A stretch of DNA of 26,735 nucleotides from NCBI GenBank assembly GCA_001275005.1, contig JWZX01002797.1, forward strand, positions 1-26,735. Direction: 5' to 3'. Below, piece after piece: positions 1-10,666 of the stretch; position 1 is the first letter of the stretch, and each line of letters begins with the position of its first letter. The DNA is from Chrysochromulina tobinii. Lineage: Eukaryota > Haptophyta > Prymnesiales > Chrysochromulinaceae. The notes under the pieces are model-generated. The model did not search any database. It was not told the origin of the DNA and worked only from the letters and a program-made list of their open reading frames with translations. The translations under genes were made by a program, and so were the position numbers.

Positions 1-296
1 CATTGAGTCTTCCTGGCGACAGAGGTGCCGAACATGGCCTGATCATGTCGGCGCGATCCTATTGCGTGAACCCCGTTTGAGCTGGTACTGGATTCGTTTA
101 ACCGAAGATGTTCACATGTAGATTTCTCACACCTTTCTCGATCCGAGGCGGGCATCTCCCATGTCTTAAAAATATTTGGCTGCCATCGCACGGCTTAGAA
201 GCATGCGTACTTTTTATTTTGAAATCGAATTGATTGTGGACTTTAGAAGACGTGTGAGATCCCTTCGCGACGATCAACTCGGCGAGCTTGAGTGCA
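1..296. other. Upstream region of first gene
   Basis: No convincing coding sequence is visible. The segment around 160-245 is clearly more AT-rich than the genes (runs such as taaaaatatttgg and ctttttattttg), which fits a promoter or 5' untranslated region of the gene starting at 297. An upstream exon of that gene cannot be excluded, because its N-terminus lacks an obvious signal anchor and the usual sulfotransferase 5' cofactor-binding motif. Confidence 0.35.
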
Positions 297-3200
297 ATGG
301 CGCATCATACGAAGCAGCAATGCGTCGCATGGGTTGATTATGCCGGTGCTGCGCGCACGGCCGGGCGTTCCACGCAGCAGGTGATGGCGCGTCTTGCTGC
401 TGACGGCCTCGCTCACCACCGCACAACCCTCATTCTCGGAGGTGCCATCGGGCATCGTCAGCCCGCGAGCGCTTTCAGCACCCTGGTTGACGTGATGGCA
501 GAGTCTTGCAGTGCACCGCCGTCGGTGCTCGTGGCAGTCCAGGTCCTAGATGCAGACGCCAAAGAATTCTGGAGTCTGTGGATGCCCGCCATCCGTAGGC
601 TACGCCAGAAGAAGGATGCGTGTTGCCGAGTCTTTCTCACTGCTCGCGTTCGAGAGCCCCTTGCGCACTATCTGAGCGCCTACGAGTGGGCCACAGGAGG
701 CAAGCTAGGCCTTGTCAATCAGCTTGCGCGTCCGCGCACAATCACACGTGGCGGACATCAGTACAGTGCGTTTCCGCGCCTTGCGTTCGCCCAGTGGGCT
801 CAGCCCAACATGCAGGTGAGAACGTGGGTGCACGGCGGCAGCATGCAATTCATTACGGATGATCTGACAGGCAGTCTACCACAGAAGCTCCCAAAGCATG
901 CCAGCCGGGCCGAACTCGAACGACTGTTGCAGACCCTCAGGACCGAATTCGACCTCGTTTACGACGTTGATGACTTCGACAACGCGCTGGCGGAGATGGG
1001 AAGGCGTCTGGGCCTGCCTGCATCAAATGTGAGCGCTCTGCAGTACGAGAGGGTCTCGCCACGGCCCAAGACGTACGGCGGCGGTCTAGTGGGTGAGGCC
1101 AGGGCAAACGCGCGGGCGGCCGCGTGCCCCAACATGACCGTGTGCCAAGAGCTCGTGAGCCGAATTGCGCCATTCGACGTGATTCTGCACGCAAGCGCAC
1201 GGAGACTCTCTCGGAGCTTCTTGAGCTCGAGCTCGGCGCACGCTCAGTCGCGTCCGCCCGCCGCCCCGTTAGAGCGCCCGGCCACGGCCTCAGGGCGGAG
1301 CCAGCGCTGCGCGCCCACGTGGGTGCTCTCCCCGACGCGCAATTGCCGAGGGGCCAGTTTAAAGGCCAGCAGTACGATTTCTGCTGTGGAGGCGGCGGCG
1401 GCCGCTTTCGGTGGCACGTGCGCTCTCACCACCTCTATCGACTCTCTGTACGACGCCGCCGATGATGCGCCGCCCGCTGTTCGCAGTCCGCATCGCTCAT
1501 CCTCACGGGACCAACAGGTCGACCAACGGGATGTTCAACGGGATACTTGCGAGCTGTTTGGTGATGTTGAACAGTATCGCGACGCTGCCGACGCGACGTG
1601 CGACGAGGTAAGGGCCGTCTTCTACTTCGCACCGCCTCCGCCTCCAGGTGGCCCTTTGAGGCGTGTGGCACTGCCTCAAATTGCCCCGTCCGCCTGCAAC
1701 GTCGCCTTCGTTGACAACACGACGCGATTCAGCAAGGATGACAGTGGCGACGATGAGGTGGTCGCGGGCGGGTGGCGGCTGCGCCGGCTTCGGCGGTGGC
1801 CGTTTGCAAATGACGGGCCGCGCACCGCACACTACCTGAAGGTGGTCGCGCCGCTACTCTTCCCGAACGCGCATGTTGTGCTCGCTGGCGACATCAAATG
1901 CGCTGGCATGGGCGGAGGCTTTCCCTGTGGACTGATGCGCCCCGAACCTACCGTCGACCTTCACGTCGCCAAAAACCGCTGGTGGCGCAGCCGCACAGTC
2001 GAAGGCGAGTTCGTGTCCACCTGGCGGCACATGCGTTTGCGAAAGATGGGCGCGAGCACCTTTCGTCAGATCTCAGCGCAGTTGAACGCATACGAGCAGA
2101 GTGGGGACGATATGGAGGCGCTGTATCGAATGCCCGACACCTTCTGCATGGCGTGGCACGCGCAGCGGCCGGCAAGTCGCGCTTTTGCCTGTCGGCTCGG
2201 TTATGAGGTCGCGACGCGCAGCATGCGAGAGCAATTGAGCTTCGATCACGCCCGCCCTCCAGAGCTCAAAGTGTCATGGTGGTCGATGAGGATCATTGGT
2301 CAATACGGCAACGAGCAGTGCGTCAACACGACGAGTGCCAATCGATCATCCGAGCTGCCGACGATGGCCCAGCGCTCCGCGGAAGGACCGCTCCCCCCCT
2401 CGGCGAGCACCACGGCCTTCAACTCTCACCCTGTTTCCACCTTCAGCTCCTCCCCCCTGCACCTTCCTTTGCGGCGCGTGCTGACGGGCTCAGCCATCGA
2501 GACTTATTCTGATATTGGGTCGGGGTTGCCCCCACGTGCCCCCGCCAAGCTGCATCACGCGCTGTGCGTGACCGGACTCACACGCTCGTTTGGCGAGATT
2601 GGGCCGTCAGTTCGCTCGCGTGTCCTTGGCTTCCTGCAGAGCATGGCCGCCGCCAGTCAGATCGACGTGTTTGGTGTGCAGCCGCGGAACGACACATGGG
2701 CACCCGTGTTTCAACATCTCGGTCCGTTTGCCAGTGTCGAAGGACAGGAGCCTTGCCGACCAGCTGGGGCGCCACTGCCCGCATTCTTTACGTGTACGCG
2801 CGGTCGCGCCGTGCATCGATTGGACTCGTGCACGGTGAGCTTCGTCCAGATGCAATGTGATCTCTCGCACTGCGAGGCGATGATTCGACGCCACGAGAGC
2901 GCCGTAGTTGCGAAGGGCAAGGGCGCCTTCGAGTATGACTACGTCACGTGGATGCGGTTGGACGTGGTCTGGGAGGTTGATCTGGCAGCGGCCCTGCCCG
3001 TGCCGGTGGCAGCCTCAATGGCGCCCAGTGCATCGGCCCGCCGCCATGATGTTGTCTGGCTCCCTCAGATGAACTCGCAACAGGCGGGACTGTGCGACAA
3101 GTTTGCGTTTGGCACGCGGCGTGCGATGCACCTTTGTGAGATGGTGGAGAACAAACACGCGCCGTGATCGCTCCCTCTCCCGCGCCTCTTGCCGTGCACC

Positions 3201-3760
3201 TTGTCACGCTGTCCTTGGCTATTCTTGGCCTTGCCACGCTTGACGTCTTTTATTGCGGGCGATCGATTCTCTTTTCGCAAGACCTCAACCGCATCGATCG
3301 TATCGACGACGACTTTTCTGCGGTCCCACGCAACCGGCAAGGGCTTGCCGCCGCGTGGAACTGCGCAACGTTTGGCAAGAAACAGGTTTGCCATCCCAAA
3401 CCATTTCCCGACACGTCCAAGGACTGCAGCAAGCGCGCCGGATGCATGCTGAGCATGTCCTCAGAGCGCTTCTTGAGCTACTCGCTCTACCGAGCGAATC
3501 TGACAGTGGTTCGCATGAAATGGGCGTTCTGCAAGTTCGGCAACTCTACACACGCGTGGCACGGCTGCACCGCACGGCTTCGCGCTGGTCAGCCCCGCTG
3601 CACGAGCCTCAACTGCCCCGCATGGATGGCGGGCGGCTGCACGTGCCAAACGAACACAACGTGCTCTGCCAAGGATTGGTATTGCATCGATGTGACGGGC
3701 GGGAACGCCGGACTGCAGGCCGAGAGATCCACCGGTTCAAAAACACCGGGGGTACGGTAG
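297..3760 (+). CDS. Sulfotransferase-like / TOD1-MUCI70-like / glycosyltransferase-like fusion protein, one intron
   Basis: Read as 297-3135 joined to 3282-3760, this gives about 1105 residues. The in-frame ATG at 297 is chosen as start; the open frame itself extends to a TTG at 288. Residues ~80-300 look like a family-2 sulfotransferase: VREPLAHYLSAYEWATG resembles the 3' PAPS-binding stretch, and FDLVYDVDDFDNALAEMG the conserved FDLV..ERFDESL segment. A low-complexity linker follows. Residues ~455-690 resemble TOD1/MUCI70 (formerly DUF616) glycosyltransferases: a WPFAND..RTAHYLKVVAPLLFPNA-type core, then a late REQLSFDH motif. From ~740 to the end is a third, glycosyltransferase-like region (CVTGLTRSFGEIGPSVRS; YDYVTWMRLDVVW; CDKFAFGTRRAMHLY across the splice) and a tail with about twelve cysteines. 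Known families suggest work on sulfated glycans in the Golgi; substrate unknown. The usual N-terminal P-loop-like motif is not seen. The stop codon lies inside a dispersed repeat. Confidence 0.72.
3136..3281 (+). other. Intron in the sulfotransferase/glycosyltransferase fusion gene
   Basis: The upstream frame stops at 3165-3167, but good coding sequence continues in another frame. A donor GTGAG at 3136 and acceptor TTCGCAAG ending at 3281 give a 146-base intron. Joining t (3135) to ac (3282-3283) makes a Tyr codon and fuses the frames without a break (RRAMHLY|LNRIDRIDD), followed by the Cys-rich tail. This is the only nearby donor/acceptor pair I found with consensus ends and the right phase. 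Confidence 0.75.
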
Positions 3761-3822
3761 CCGCGGGAGTGCCGCGGGACACATGGATACCGGTAAAAAG
3801 ACACCGGGGGGAGCCGGGACAC
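3731..3822 (+). repeat. ACCGGT dispersed repeat, degenerate plus full copy
   Basis: A diverged copy at 3731-3752 (ACCGGTTCAAAAACACCGGG) is followed 58 bases later by a full 34-base copy at 3789-3822, beginning ACCGGTAAAAAGACACCGG. The second copy is identical over all 34 bases to the one at 26323-26356. The stop codon of the first gene (3758-3760) falls between the two copies, so its last residues are encoded by repeat sequence. Confidence 0.85.
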
Positions 3823-4352
3823 CGGTACAGCATACCAAGAATGAGTTTGTGACTGGGTTTACTCAGTATTCATTTGAGGACCACAAACCCAGCCCTGGGT
3901 GAAAACAGTACAATTCGACCTGCTCATCGGATGGCACGTGTGATCGGGGTGATATGGCATATTGATGGCATATGGAGTAGGTACGATAGCAGCGCATGAG
4001 CTTCGCACTAGACGTGCGAGACGGGCGGCGCGGCGCAAAAGGCCGAGCGATCACCATTGGCGATCAAACATCACTTGCTATGAACACAAACTCGACAGAC
4101 GTCAGTTCTTTAAAGTACGTGACCGGAGCCACCGAAGGTCAAGGGTGCTGAGCTTTCACGTCTGAGGTTTTCTGAGGTCTGACGCGTGGGTGTTTCAACA
4201 CGTGCCATGAGATGCAAGCGTGACCACCACGGTGTCCACCCGCGCGCTGACTCACACAGTCGTCCCACATTGCAGCATGCTAGCTCCGTTGAGCCGTCAG
4301 CCCGGCACGAGAGGGTCTCAAACCATCAACGCAACTGGAGAAGTCTGGACTC
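3761..4352. other. Convergent intergenic region
   Basis: This gap lies between the ends of two converging genes. It contains the second ACCGGT repeat copy, then a mixed-composition stretch with no convincing gene. A small perfect hairpin, ACCCAG-CC-CTGGGT, lies at 3887-3900, and CTGGGTTT at 3853-3860 is complementary to AAACCCAG at 3885-3892, so alternative stem-loops are possible just past the first gene. Otherwise I see nothing in it. Confidence 0.4.
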
Positions 4353-5390
4353 TCAACGCATGTTGTGGCCAGCCCCACCGGAACGATGAAGCCGCCCCCA
4401 ACCCCCGCCGCGCACAAACGTCGTGTGACTGCCTTGCTGAATCTCAATGTTTGCTGTGGGTCCAGCCTTGCGCACGTTCAAAGGCGTGTCGACGTACCAC
4501 ATGGAGGCCAGCTTCTGCTGCGCGCTCGTCAAGTTGAGCTCGGTCTCGAACCACGTCTCACCCTCGGCATCGAGGTAGTCGCGGAATGCAGGTACCTGCG
4601 AGTCATCAAAGGCGGCGAAAGCGACTTTATCGCGGATCTTCTTGAAGGTGTTGTGCGCCTGCACACGCTTCTCGCCGTCAAAGATGACCATGGTGCGCGC
4701 AGCCTCATCTGCGGTCATCTCGTTCACCATCTTCGGGATGAGCACGCTGCCGTCCCCGTCGACGATCTTGATATCTGGCGCCATGATGCGCAGCGCCGCC
4801 GTGGGCTCGTCCTCCGGCAGATACTCCACGCTAGTGAGGCGAAATCCGTGGTGGTGGTAGATGAATGCAGACAACCCTCCCTCTCGTCCTTCTTCTATGA
4901 TGTGGTTCACACCCGCGGCGCGCGCGAGCGAAATGAGCACGATTGAGGTAGGCGGTTTCATATCGCTGTATAAACATGGCGAGCCCCGCCCCGTCCAGCA
5001 TGAACACGTCTTTGCGAGCAGCTTTTTCGTGCATGACGACCTGGAGATGATGCGCTTCATGAGGTTCATCGAGCCAGTGCTCTCGCACGCACCTCCAAAG
5101 AGACGATCCCTCTCGAGGAGTTTCTCAGGGGGGTTGGTTTCCTTGTCCTTTGAGCCTCGGACGTGGCTGCAGTAGCAGTTTTTACTCCTCATGCACTGCT
5201 CCGTGTGGCTCACCCAGTTGTTGCGCACTTTGGTAGTGCGCGTGCTTGGGAAAAAGTAGTCCAACAGAGTGCTGTTGCTCAGGCATACACGGTCGACGAT
5301 CCGGGCGAAGTGCTCCTTGGAGCGTGGCGGCTGCCTCCCGCCACTTGGTACAGCCAGCAAGAGCTGGAGAAAGAGGAGCGGGCGCGGCAT
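4353..5390 (-). CDS. Secreted or membrane-anchored methyltransferase-like protein, unnamed family
   Basis: The product is 345 residues. Residues 1-17 (MPRPLLFLQLLLAVPSG) look like a signal peptide or anchor. The middle is Cys-rich (C66, C72, C74, C120, C129, C131, C139). Residues ~142-265 resemble a small class I SAM-methyltransferase-like fold of the cephalosporin-hydroxylase/Methyltransf_24 kind: HIIEEGREGGLSAF (163-176) in the place of the glycine motif, TSVEYLP (186-192), VDGDGSVLIPKMV (210-222) and TMVIFDGEKR (233-242). The last is like the family's FIDG.H strand but lacks the His. I have no named family for it, so catalytic activity is unproven. Third-position GC supports this frame throughout. 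It converges with the first gene, and its start lies three bases from a block of ACCGGT-type repeats, so the true N-terminus could have been altered by repeat insertion. Confidence 0.6.
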   Translation of the reverse strand: MPRPLLFLQLLLAVPSGGRQPPRSKEHFARIVDRVCLSNSTLLDYFFPSTRTTKVRNNWVSHTEQCMRSKNCYCSHVRGSKDKETNPPEKLLERDRLFGGACESTGSMNLMKRIISRSSCTKKLLAKTCSCWTGRGSPCLYSDMKPPTSIVLISLARAAGVNHIIEEGREGGLSAFIYHHHGFRLTSVEYLPEDEPTAALRIMAPDIKIVDGDGSVLIPKMVNEMTADEAARTMVIFDGEKRVQAHNTFKKIRDKVAFAAFDDSQVPAFRDYLDAEGETWFETELNLTSAQQKLASMWYVDTPLNVRKAGPTANIEIQQGSHTTFVRGGGWGRLHRSGGAGHNMR

Positions 5391-5996
5391 TCGGTACTGT
5401 ACCGGTACTGTACCGGTACGTCTTTTTACCGGTACGTACCGGTACCGGTAACGGAGTCATGATCTCGACGCTGCGCTCGAAGGCTTCGCCGCGGCCGTTG
5501 CGCATGCCCGCCTCCGCCTCTCGCGTCTCGAGCTCATCGGGGGCTCTGGCCGCACCGCCGGCCGCTACACGCAAGGGGCTACACGCGTCTCGACCCGCGC
5601 GCCCGCGCGCGCCTTCAAAGCCGCTTCATTTCGCCGACCGCCTTCGAGCAGCGAATGGCGAGTACAGCACCATTTTCCCTCCCTGCAATCAGTCACTCAG
5701 ATCTCAGTACAGTATGTCGCGGTCCCCCCGCGCTCTCCTTGGCGCTCTCACCTCCTCACTCACGGTTCTAGAAATACAGGTGAGGCACGCAGTCATCGGC
5801 GCGGAATCCGGAAAGCATATACATGTACAGCGTGCCACCGCGCCCCCTGTCGACGAGTGAGTGCACCCTCGCGTGGCTCGAAATACCATGAAATACGTTT
5901 GATTGCGTTCAACTTGATTGCGTTCCTCATCCCGTCATCCGGCCGACCTTGGGAACATGGAAGAAGGCGAGAGGCGATCTTGGAACGCGATAGGCG
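5391..5996. other. Divergent intergenic region with repeat block
   Basis: This region separates divergently transcribed genes and presumably holds both promoters. It starts with the ACCGGT repeat block (5393-5450). The following 5460-5860 is GC-rich with open frames on both strands but no recognisable protein; an undetected 5' exon is possible. A 12-base direct repeat, ttgattgcgttc, occurs at 5899-5910 and 5914-5925, within a more AT-rich stretch just before the start at 5997. Confidence 0.4.
5393..5450 (-). repeat. GGTAC/ACCGGT repeat block with inverted core
   Basis: Alternating GTACCGGTAC-type palindromes fill this segment. At 5420-5433 lies GTCTTTTTACCGGT, the exact reverse complement of the 14-base core ACCGGTAAAAAGAC found at 3789 and near 26323. 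The core is therefore in inverse orientation here and flanked by further ACCGGT units. The block ends immediately before the ATG (5390, minus strand) of the methyltransferase-like gene. Confidence 0.8.
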
Positions 5997-8900
5997 ATGG
6001 CGGCGCTCACGTTCCTGGCGGGTGTACTCGTCGGAGCCCTGCTTGCGTTTCTCCTCGACCACGCTGATACGATGCTCTCGTCCGAAAACTGGGACAGCAA
6101 ACTTCCGACTTCACCCATTGAGGCAATTGCGCAAATACATGCCAAGTGGACCACGCCTACGCTCGTCCTCATAGCTGTGCTCAAGCATCCTCTGCGGCTG
6201 TTGCTGGCGCTCGCGCTGCTTCTCTCTGCCAGGCGTTGCTGGCGAAGCATCATCACGCGCAACTTGTGGATCAGGTGCCCTAACAAAATCAAGGCCGCTC
6301 TTGAGAGCCATGCAAGCCTCCTGGGAGTGATTGTCATTGCGGCGACGCTAGGCGCCGCCAGCATCACACTCGCAGCAGCCATGAGCGACCCCATCGAGTT
6401 GGAGATAAGCAATGTGCTAGCAATCTTCTGGCCTCACGCGCACCTCTTGAGTGGGCTGCTCGTGCAGGCGTCGCTACCATTGGCCATACATCCGCAGCCT
6501 TGCTCCGCAACTGCTCGACGCACTGTCGTGGGGATGGTTGAACGGCGGCTTGCCAGTGCCTATTGTACGGCGTGGGCTCCGGATCGTGTTTGGCATGCTG
6601 CTGCTGCTGAGCGTTCTGTGGATCATTCCGCTCACCTTCGAAGCGGGTGTGCGCTGGTGGCAAGAGGAGGCGATCCTGTACCTGCGGGAGATCAGCGGTA
6701 GCTTGCCGTCGCTCGCCGCAACATTCGTCGAGGAGGCGGGTCCAGAGACCAGCGCTAGCCACGTTGGCAGCAGTGGCCCGTGGTGGTTCCCGTGGGCCTC
6801 GCCATCTGTCGCCCACGTACGGACCAAGGTGCAACTCGCCTCGCTCCGAGCGACGATGGAGGATGGTAAAGCTCATAGGGCGGCGGCCACGCTGCGCACT
6901 CTCGCCTTGTTTTCGATGCTGAGACGTGTGGGCAAGTCCATCGACCTTCAGCTGGGCCATTACTACGGGAGCAGCACCTTCAGTGGGAATGGGCGCATCG
7001 AGGAGCGTACGGCCGCGGCAATGCGCCGACAGGCTAACGTGATCAGCATCGGCAAGGTGGGTCGAGCACGTAGCCTGCTCCGTGCGATCGGATCCCCACA
7101 GTGGCTCAAGTCGTCAGTACGCAGCCTACGCTGGCTCGCGGTGACACCCCCGACGTACCTCTTCTGGTATGCCCTGTCGCTAGAGATGGCGGGGGCCCGT
7201 GGTTGGCGGCGGCTGCTGCTGCCTGTGCTTCTCTTCGCCCTGAACGAGTGCTGCCAGACCATTCGGCTCTTTGTGCTGCTCGTCGTCCATGAGCGCTACG
7301 CGCAGCACGAGCATCTACGTCTGCGCTCAGCGCACTGGCTGCACCGCCTCGAGCTCGCCGCTGCGCTGCATTGGATGACCCTGGCGGCACACGCTCTCGC
7401 CTCAACCCTCGTTGCGACAGCCTTGGACTCCTCGTTGCTCTCGTGGCTCATTGGATGGGCTGCCTTTGTGCTGGGCGACGGCCTCTTTGGGCCGCCGCCA
7501 CCGCGCGTAGGCGTTCTTCTTGGGCTGCCAGCGGCGTGCTTGGTCGGTGTTACGTGGCTCGAGCAGCTGCCGGGCAACGCGTCCGAGATCAAGGTGCTGC
7601 TACGCAACGCTGCACGCGTGAATGAGCCTGGCGATCTGAAGCATCTCGTCTCAGGCAACGCGTGGTACCGAGGGTTGCTCGACTTGTTTGTGATGGATCC
7701 AGAAGCCCTTACCGACGTGGTCGAGCTTGATGCGGCACAGCGCAGTCTGCCATGGTGGCTGCGGCCGCCTCTGCCAGATTCGACAGATCTGCGCAGCTCG
7801 CGCCTCAACCTCGCGGCGCTGGCGAGCTCCTCAACGGGCAACCTTCAGGGCATCAGCCTTGTCGCGGGTGCGTTCACAGATGACGCGCACGAGAGCGCGC
7901 TGAGCGTGCTCGATAGCGAGCGCGAAACACTCAGCGGTATGGGGCGCGCGCTCGGTGGCTCCAGGATGCCGACCAAGGTTCGCCGCGTAGTATCTGGGAA
8001 CAGTCTACCCGTCATCAATCGCAAGCTGAGCACCGAGCCTCTCGAGGCGACCCTGAGGCGCGTGCCGTCGCATCGCGTCTTGCTTCTAGCGCTCTCAAAG
8101 CCTGTCGGCGGCCTCACGACGCAGCTCTTCGACTCACTGCCCAAGGACCTCGGAGACTCCGCCTCTGAGGTGTGGGCGGTAGCACTCTCGTCCTTTTTTG
8201 GACAGAACGGCGAGCGTACCGAGTACTACATCTCAGAGGCGCTCAGGGTCTTCGGAACGCTGACCTCTTTCGTGATACGCTCGCACATCTTCTCGTGGGT
8301 AGGGCGACGCAAGCTGCTCGGTGGGATTGCGGAGCTCGAGGAAATGATTGACCCGACCTTTGGACTTCGCCAGACCGAGGAGCCGCCCGACACGGGCGAC
8401 GACCCTCTGGCCTCCGACGATCTCGCCGCCGACCCTTTTCGTGCCGACCCCGGAAAGCGCTTCCGCATGGGCCACGGCCAATCAGTAGACGCGCCACCGC
8501 CGTTGCCAGTGATTTCACGGCGCTTTCGCCGGCGACACAAATCGTCGCGTGGAGCATCGACTGAGTCGATGCTCCCGCGGGCGATGCCTCACCTGCTCCA
8601 TCTGTTGGCGGCCCGGGAGCGGCGCTACATGGAGAAAGTGCGCGAGCATGCAGAGCCTGTCGGCCGTCATGGAACTGGCGCGGGTCGCTTGGCTGCGCGC
8701 GATCCGCTCTCTTTTGGCTTCGTGGGCTCGATTGTGCTCGATGACTTGGCTATGAAGGTTCTGAAGGAGCGGCGGCGAGAGAGAGAACGTCAAGCCGCCG
8801 ACGGCAGCGACGCAAACGGCGGCAGTGCCGTTGCCAGCGCAGCCAATGATGTGAGTTCCCATGGTTCAGCCGTGGCCGAGCCTCCCAAGGCAAGTGGTTT

Positions 8901-10666
8901 GATGGGTTGGCTGCAGGAGCGCTTTGATGAGACGATGCGAAGGTTCCAAGCGGCGCCGGTACAGACCACCTTACTCGAGGAGCTTGGCGTGACTCTCGCC
9001 CACGTCTACGAGATCAGCCCGAGGGTTGATCGCCTTGAGCCGAGAGACTCGGGGCCCGCGGAAGGAGCTGATGGGGGCGGCCGCGCAAGAAGCGTTGGAG
9101 CCGCAGCTGACTTATGCGAAGCGGCTTTCTGCGGGGATGTTGCGCGGCTGCGGGCGCTCGTCGGCACCGGTCTCGACGTGAACCGCGGCGATTACGATCA
9201 TCGGACCGCTCTGCATCTGGCCGCCAGCGAGGGCCACACCGAGACGATCCGCATCCTCATTGAAGAGTTCAACGCAGACTGTGACGTGATCGACCGTTGG
9301 GGCAACACGCCGCTGGACGACGCTCGCTCATGGCCGCTGGCGGCCACGCTGCTACGCTCCAAGGGTGCGTTGAGTGGGAAGCAGGCGCGCGCAAGCAGCA
9401 GAGACGACTTCAGCCAGCAGCCGATGAGTGGCAGGGGTACGCCTGAGGCGGCGTTCATGAGCGAGGGGGCGTCTTCCTTGCCGCGGAGTTATGTTGGTCG
9501 CATGCAGGAACTACAAGCACGCGATGCACAGGCAGGCGTTAGCGGCACGAGCGTCAAAGTCCTTAGGTATCCGCCCAAGTGGAGCTGCACTCCCGAGGTG
9601 GCCCGCGGGATCCCCCCCACCACGCCCACCACGCCCTCCCATGGGGGGGCGATGCCGCCAGCAGCGTCAGCGGCAGGTGCTCCGTCCGCTGCAAAGGCTC
9701 GTACAACAGGGTCCACCAGCGCCTTGCCGCCGCTCGCAGAGGAGAGGCCTCTGTGGTTCTTCGCGACGGTGACGGCGATTCACGAGGCGACGCAAACGGT
9801 CGACCTCGAATACCAGAATGTGGCGCTCGAGGCGCGCTTTGGCGATGGTTGCGACACCGGCGTAATGAACATCCTTTTGCCGGAGCTGTGCATTTCGCTT
9901 GAGGGACTTGCAGTGGACCTAGTTGATCGCTCGAGCCGGCACGACGCAAGCGGAGATGACCGGGCGCACGACCGTGCGCAGAGGTACGAGTTCATCTCGG
10001 CGCGCTGGTCTGAGCCCGGGACAGAGTCTGTCTTGCGCAAGGGTCTGGTGGCGGCAGCGGCGGAGCTGGCCAGCCGAACGGGCAGAGACCACCTGGCGGC
10101 GGCGGCGGTGGCAGCGGCTGCAGCGGCAGCGTCGGCGGTGCGGGCGCCAGAACCACACGAAGATGCTGCCGTCGCGGGTGAGCATTTGGGCACTTTGGAG
10201 CTGCGCCTGCAGCGCCCCATTCTTTTCAACGTGACTGCCGAGGCGGCACGCCTCACGCTGGCTGGGCAAGGGCAACCTGTCGTTCCTCAACGCTTGGATC
10301 GGAGTGCGCAACCTTGTGCGGATAGAGGCTGATGTGCAGCTCTCGGCGATCACAGTCAACCTCACCTGCCGCGCGGACGGCGTCTTTTGGTCAATCTCGG
10401 AAATCGAAATGGAAGTCGCGCGCGACTCAGACGTGAAATGTCACTCGGTGGAAGGTGGCTTTGTCGAGTGGATCGTGCGCGCATATCCCGCCAAGGTGCT
10501 CGAGTGGATTAAGAAAGCGCTGCAGGACAATCTGCGTAAGGAGCAGTTGCTTTGCAAATGGAAGGGAGACGCCACGACCATCGGTGCGCTCGACAGACTG
10601 TTTCGCGAGCTCGAGAGGCTGGCGGAGCTCAAGGCGGCACATCAAGCGCACTCCGCGCGTGCGTGA
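5997..10666 (+). CDS. Large polytopic membrane protein with ankyrin repeats and unknown C-terminal domain; two frame changes
   Basis: I do not recognise the family. Reading 5997 to about 6486, then about 6488 to 10263, then 10265 to 10666 gives roughly 1555 residues. The N-terminal ~500 residues hold about nine or ten hydrophobic segments (for example FLAGVLVGALLAFLL, LRIVFGMLLLLSVLWIIPL, LLLPVLLFALNECCQ, LLSWLIGWAAFVLGDGLF). A long hydrophilic region with charged, coil-like stretches follows. Two or three ankyrin repeats are encoded near 9105-9370 (YDHRTALHLAASEGHTETIR; DRWGNTPLDDA). After a Pro/Ala-rich linker and a poly-Ala run (~10096-10140) comes a beta-rich C-terminal domain (FLNAWIGVRNLVRIEADV; DGVFWSISEIEMEV). 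Each frame change skips one base: near 6486, and at 10264-10266, where AGKGNLSFLNAWIG restores a smooth reading. They may be sequence errors, tiny introns (a 28-base GT-AG at 6470-6497; a 40-base GT-AG at 10231-10270) or real frameshifts. The ATG at 5997 begins a hydrophobic segment, supporting it as start. Confidence 0.62.

Noticed and set aside
3164-3760. An independent Cys-rich secreted protein starting at GTG 3164
   Set aside because: A canonical intron (3136-3281) joins it in frame to the preceding glycosyltransferase-like region, and GTG starts are not expected in a nuclear gene.
4831-5088. Alternative minus-strand frame reading HLQVVMHEKAARKDVFMLDG within the methyltransferase-like gene, suggesting a frameshift
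   Set aside because: Third-position GC is higher in the main frame through this stretch, and the main frame runs smoothly into the conserved block (KPPTSIVLISLARAAGV), so no frame change is needed.
5246-5860. 204-residue plus-strand open frame over the repeat block
   Set aside because: It begins antisense to the methyltransferase-like gene, passes through the ACCGGT repeats and has no protein-like conserved pattern.
10304-10666. A separate small gene of 120 residues
   Set aside because: Its only possible start is GTG, and its sequence continues the domain of the upstream frame (AGKGNLSFLNAW...), so it is the 3' end of the large membrane-protein gene.
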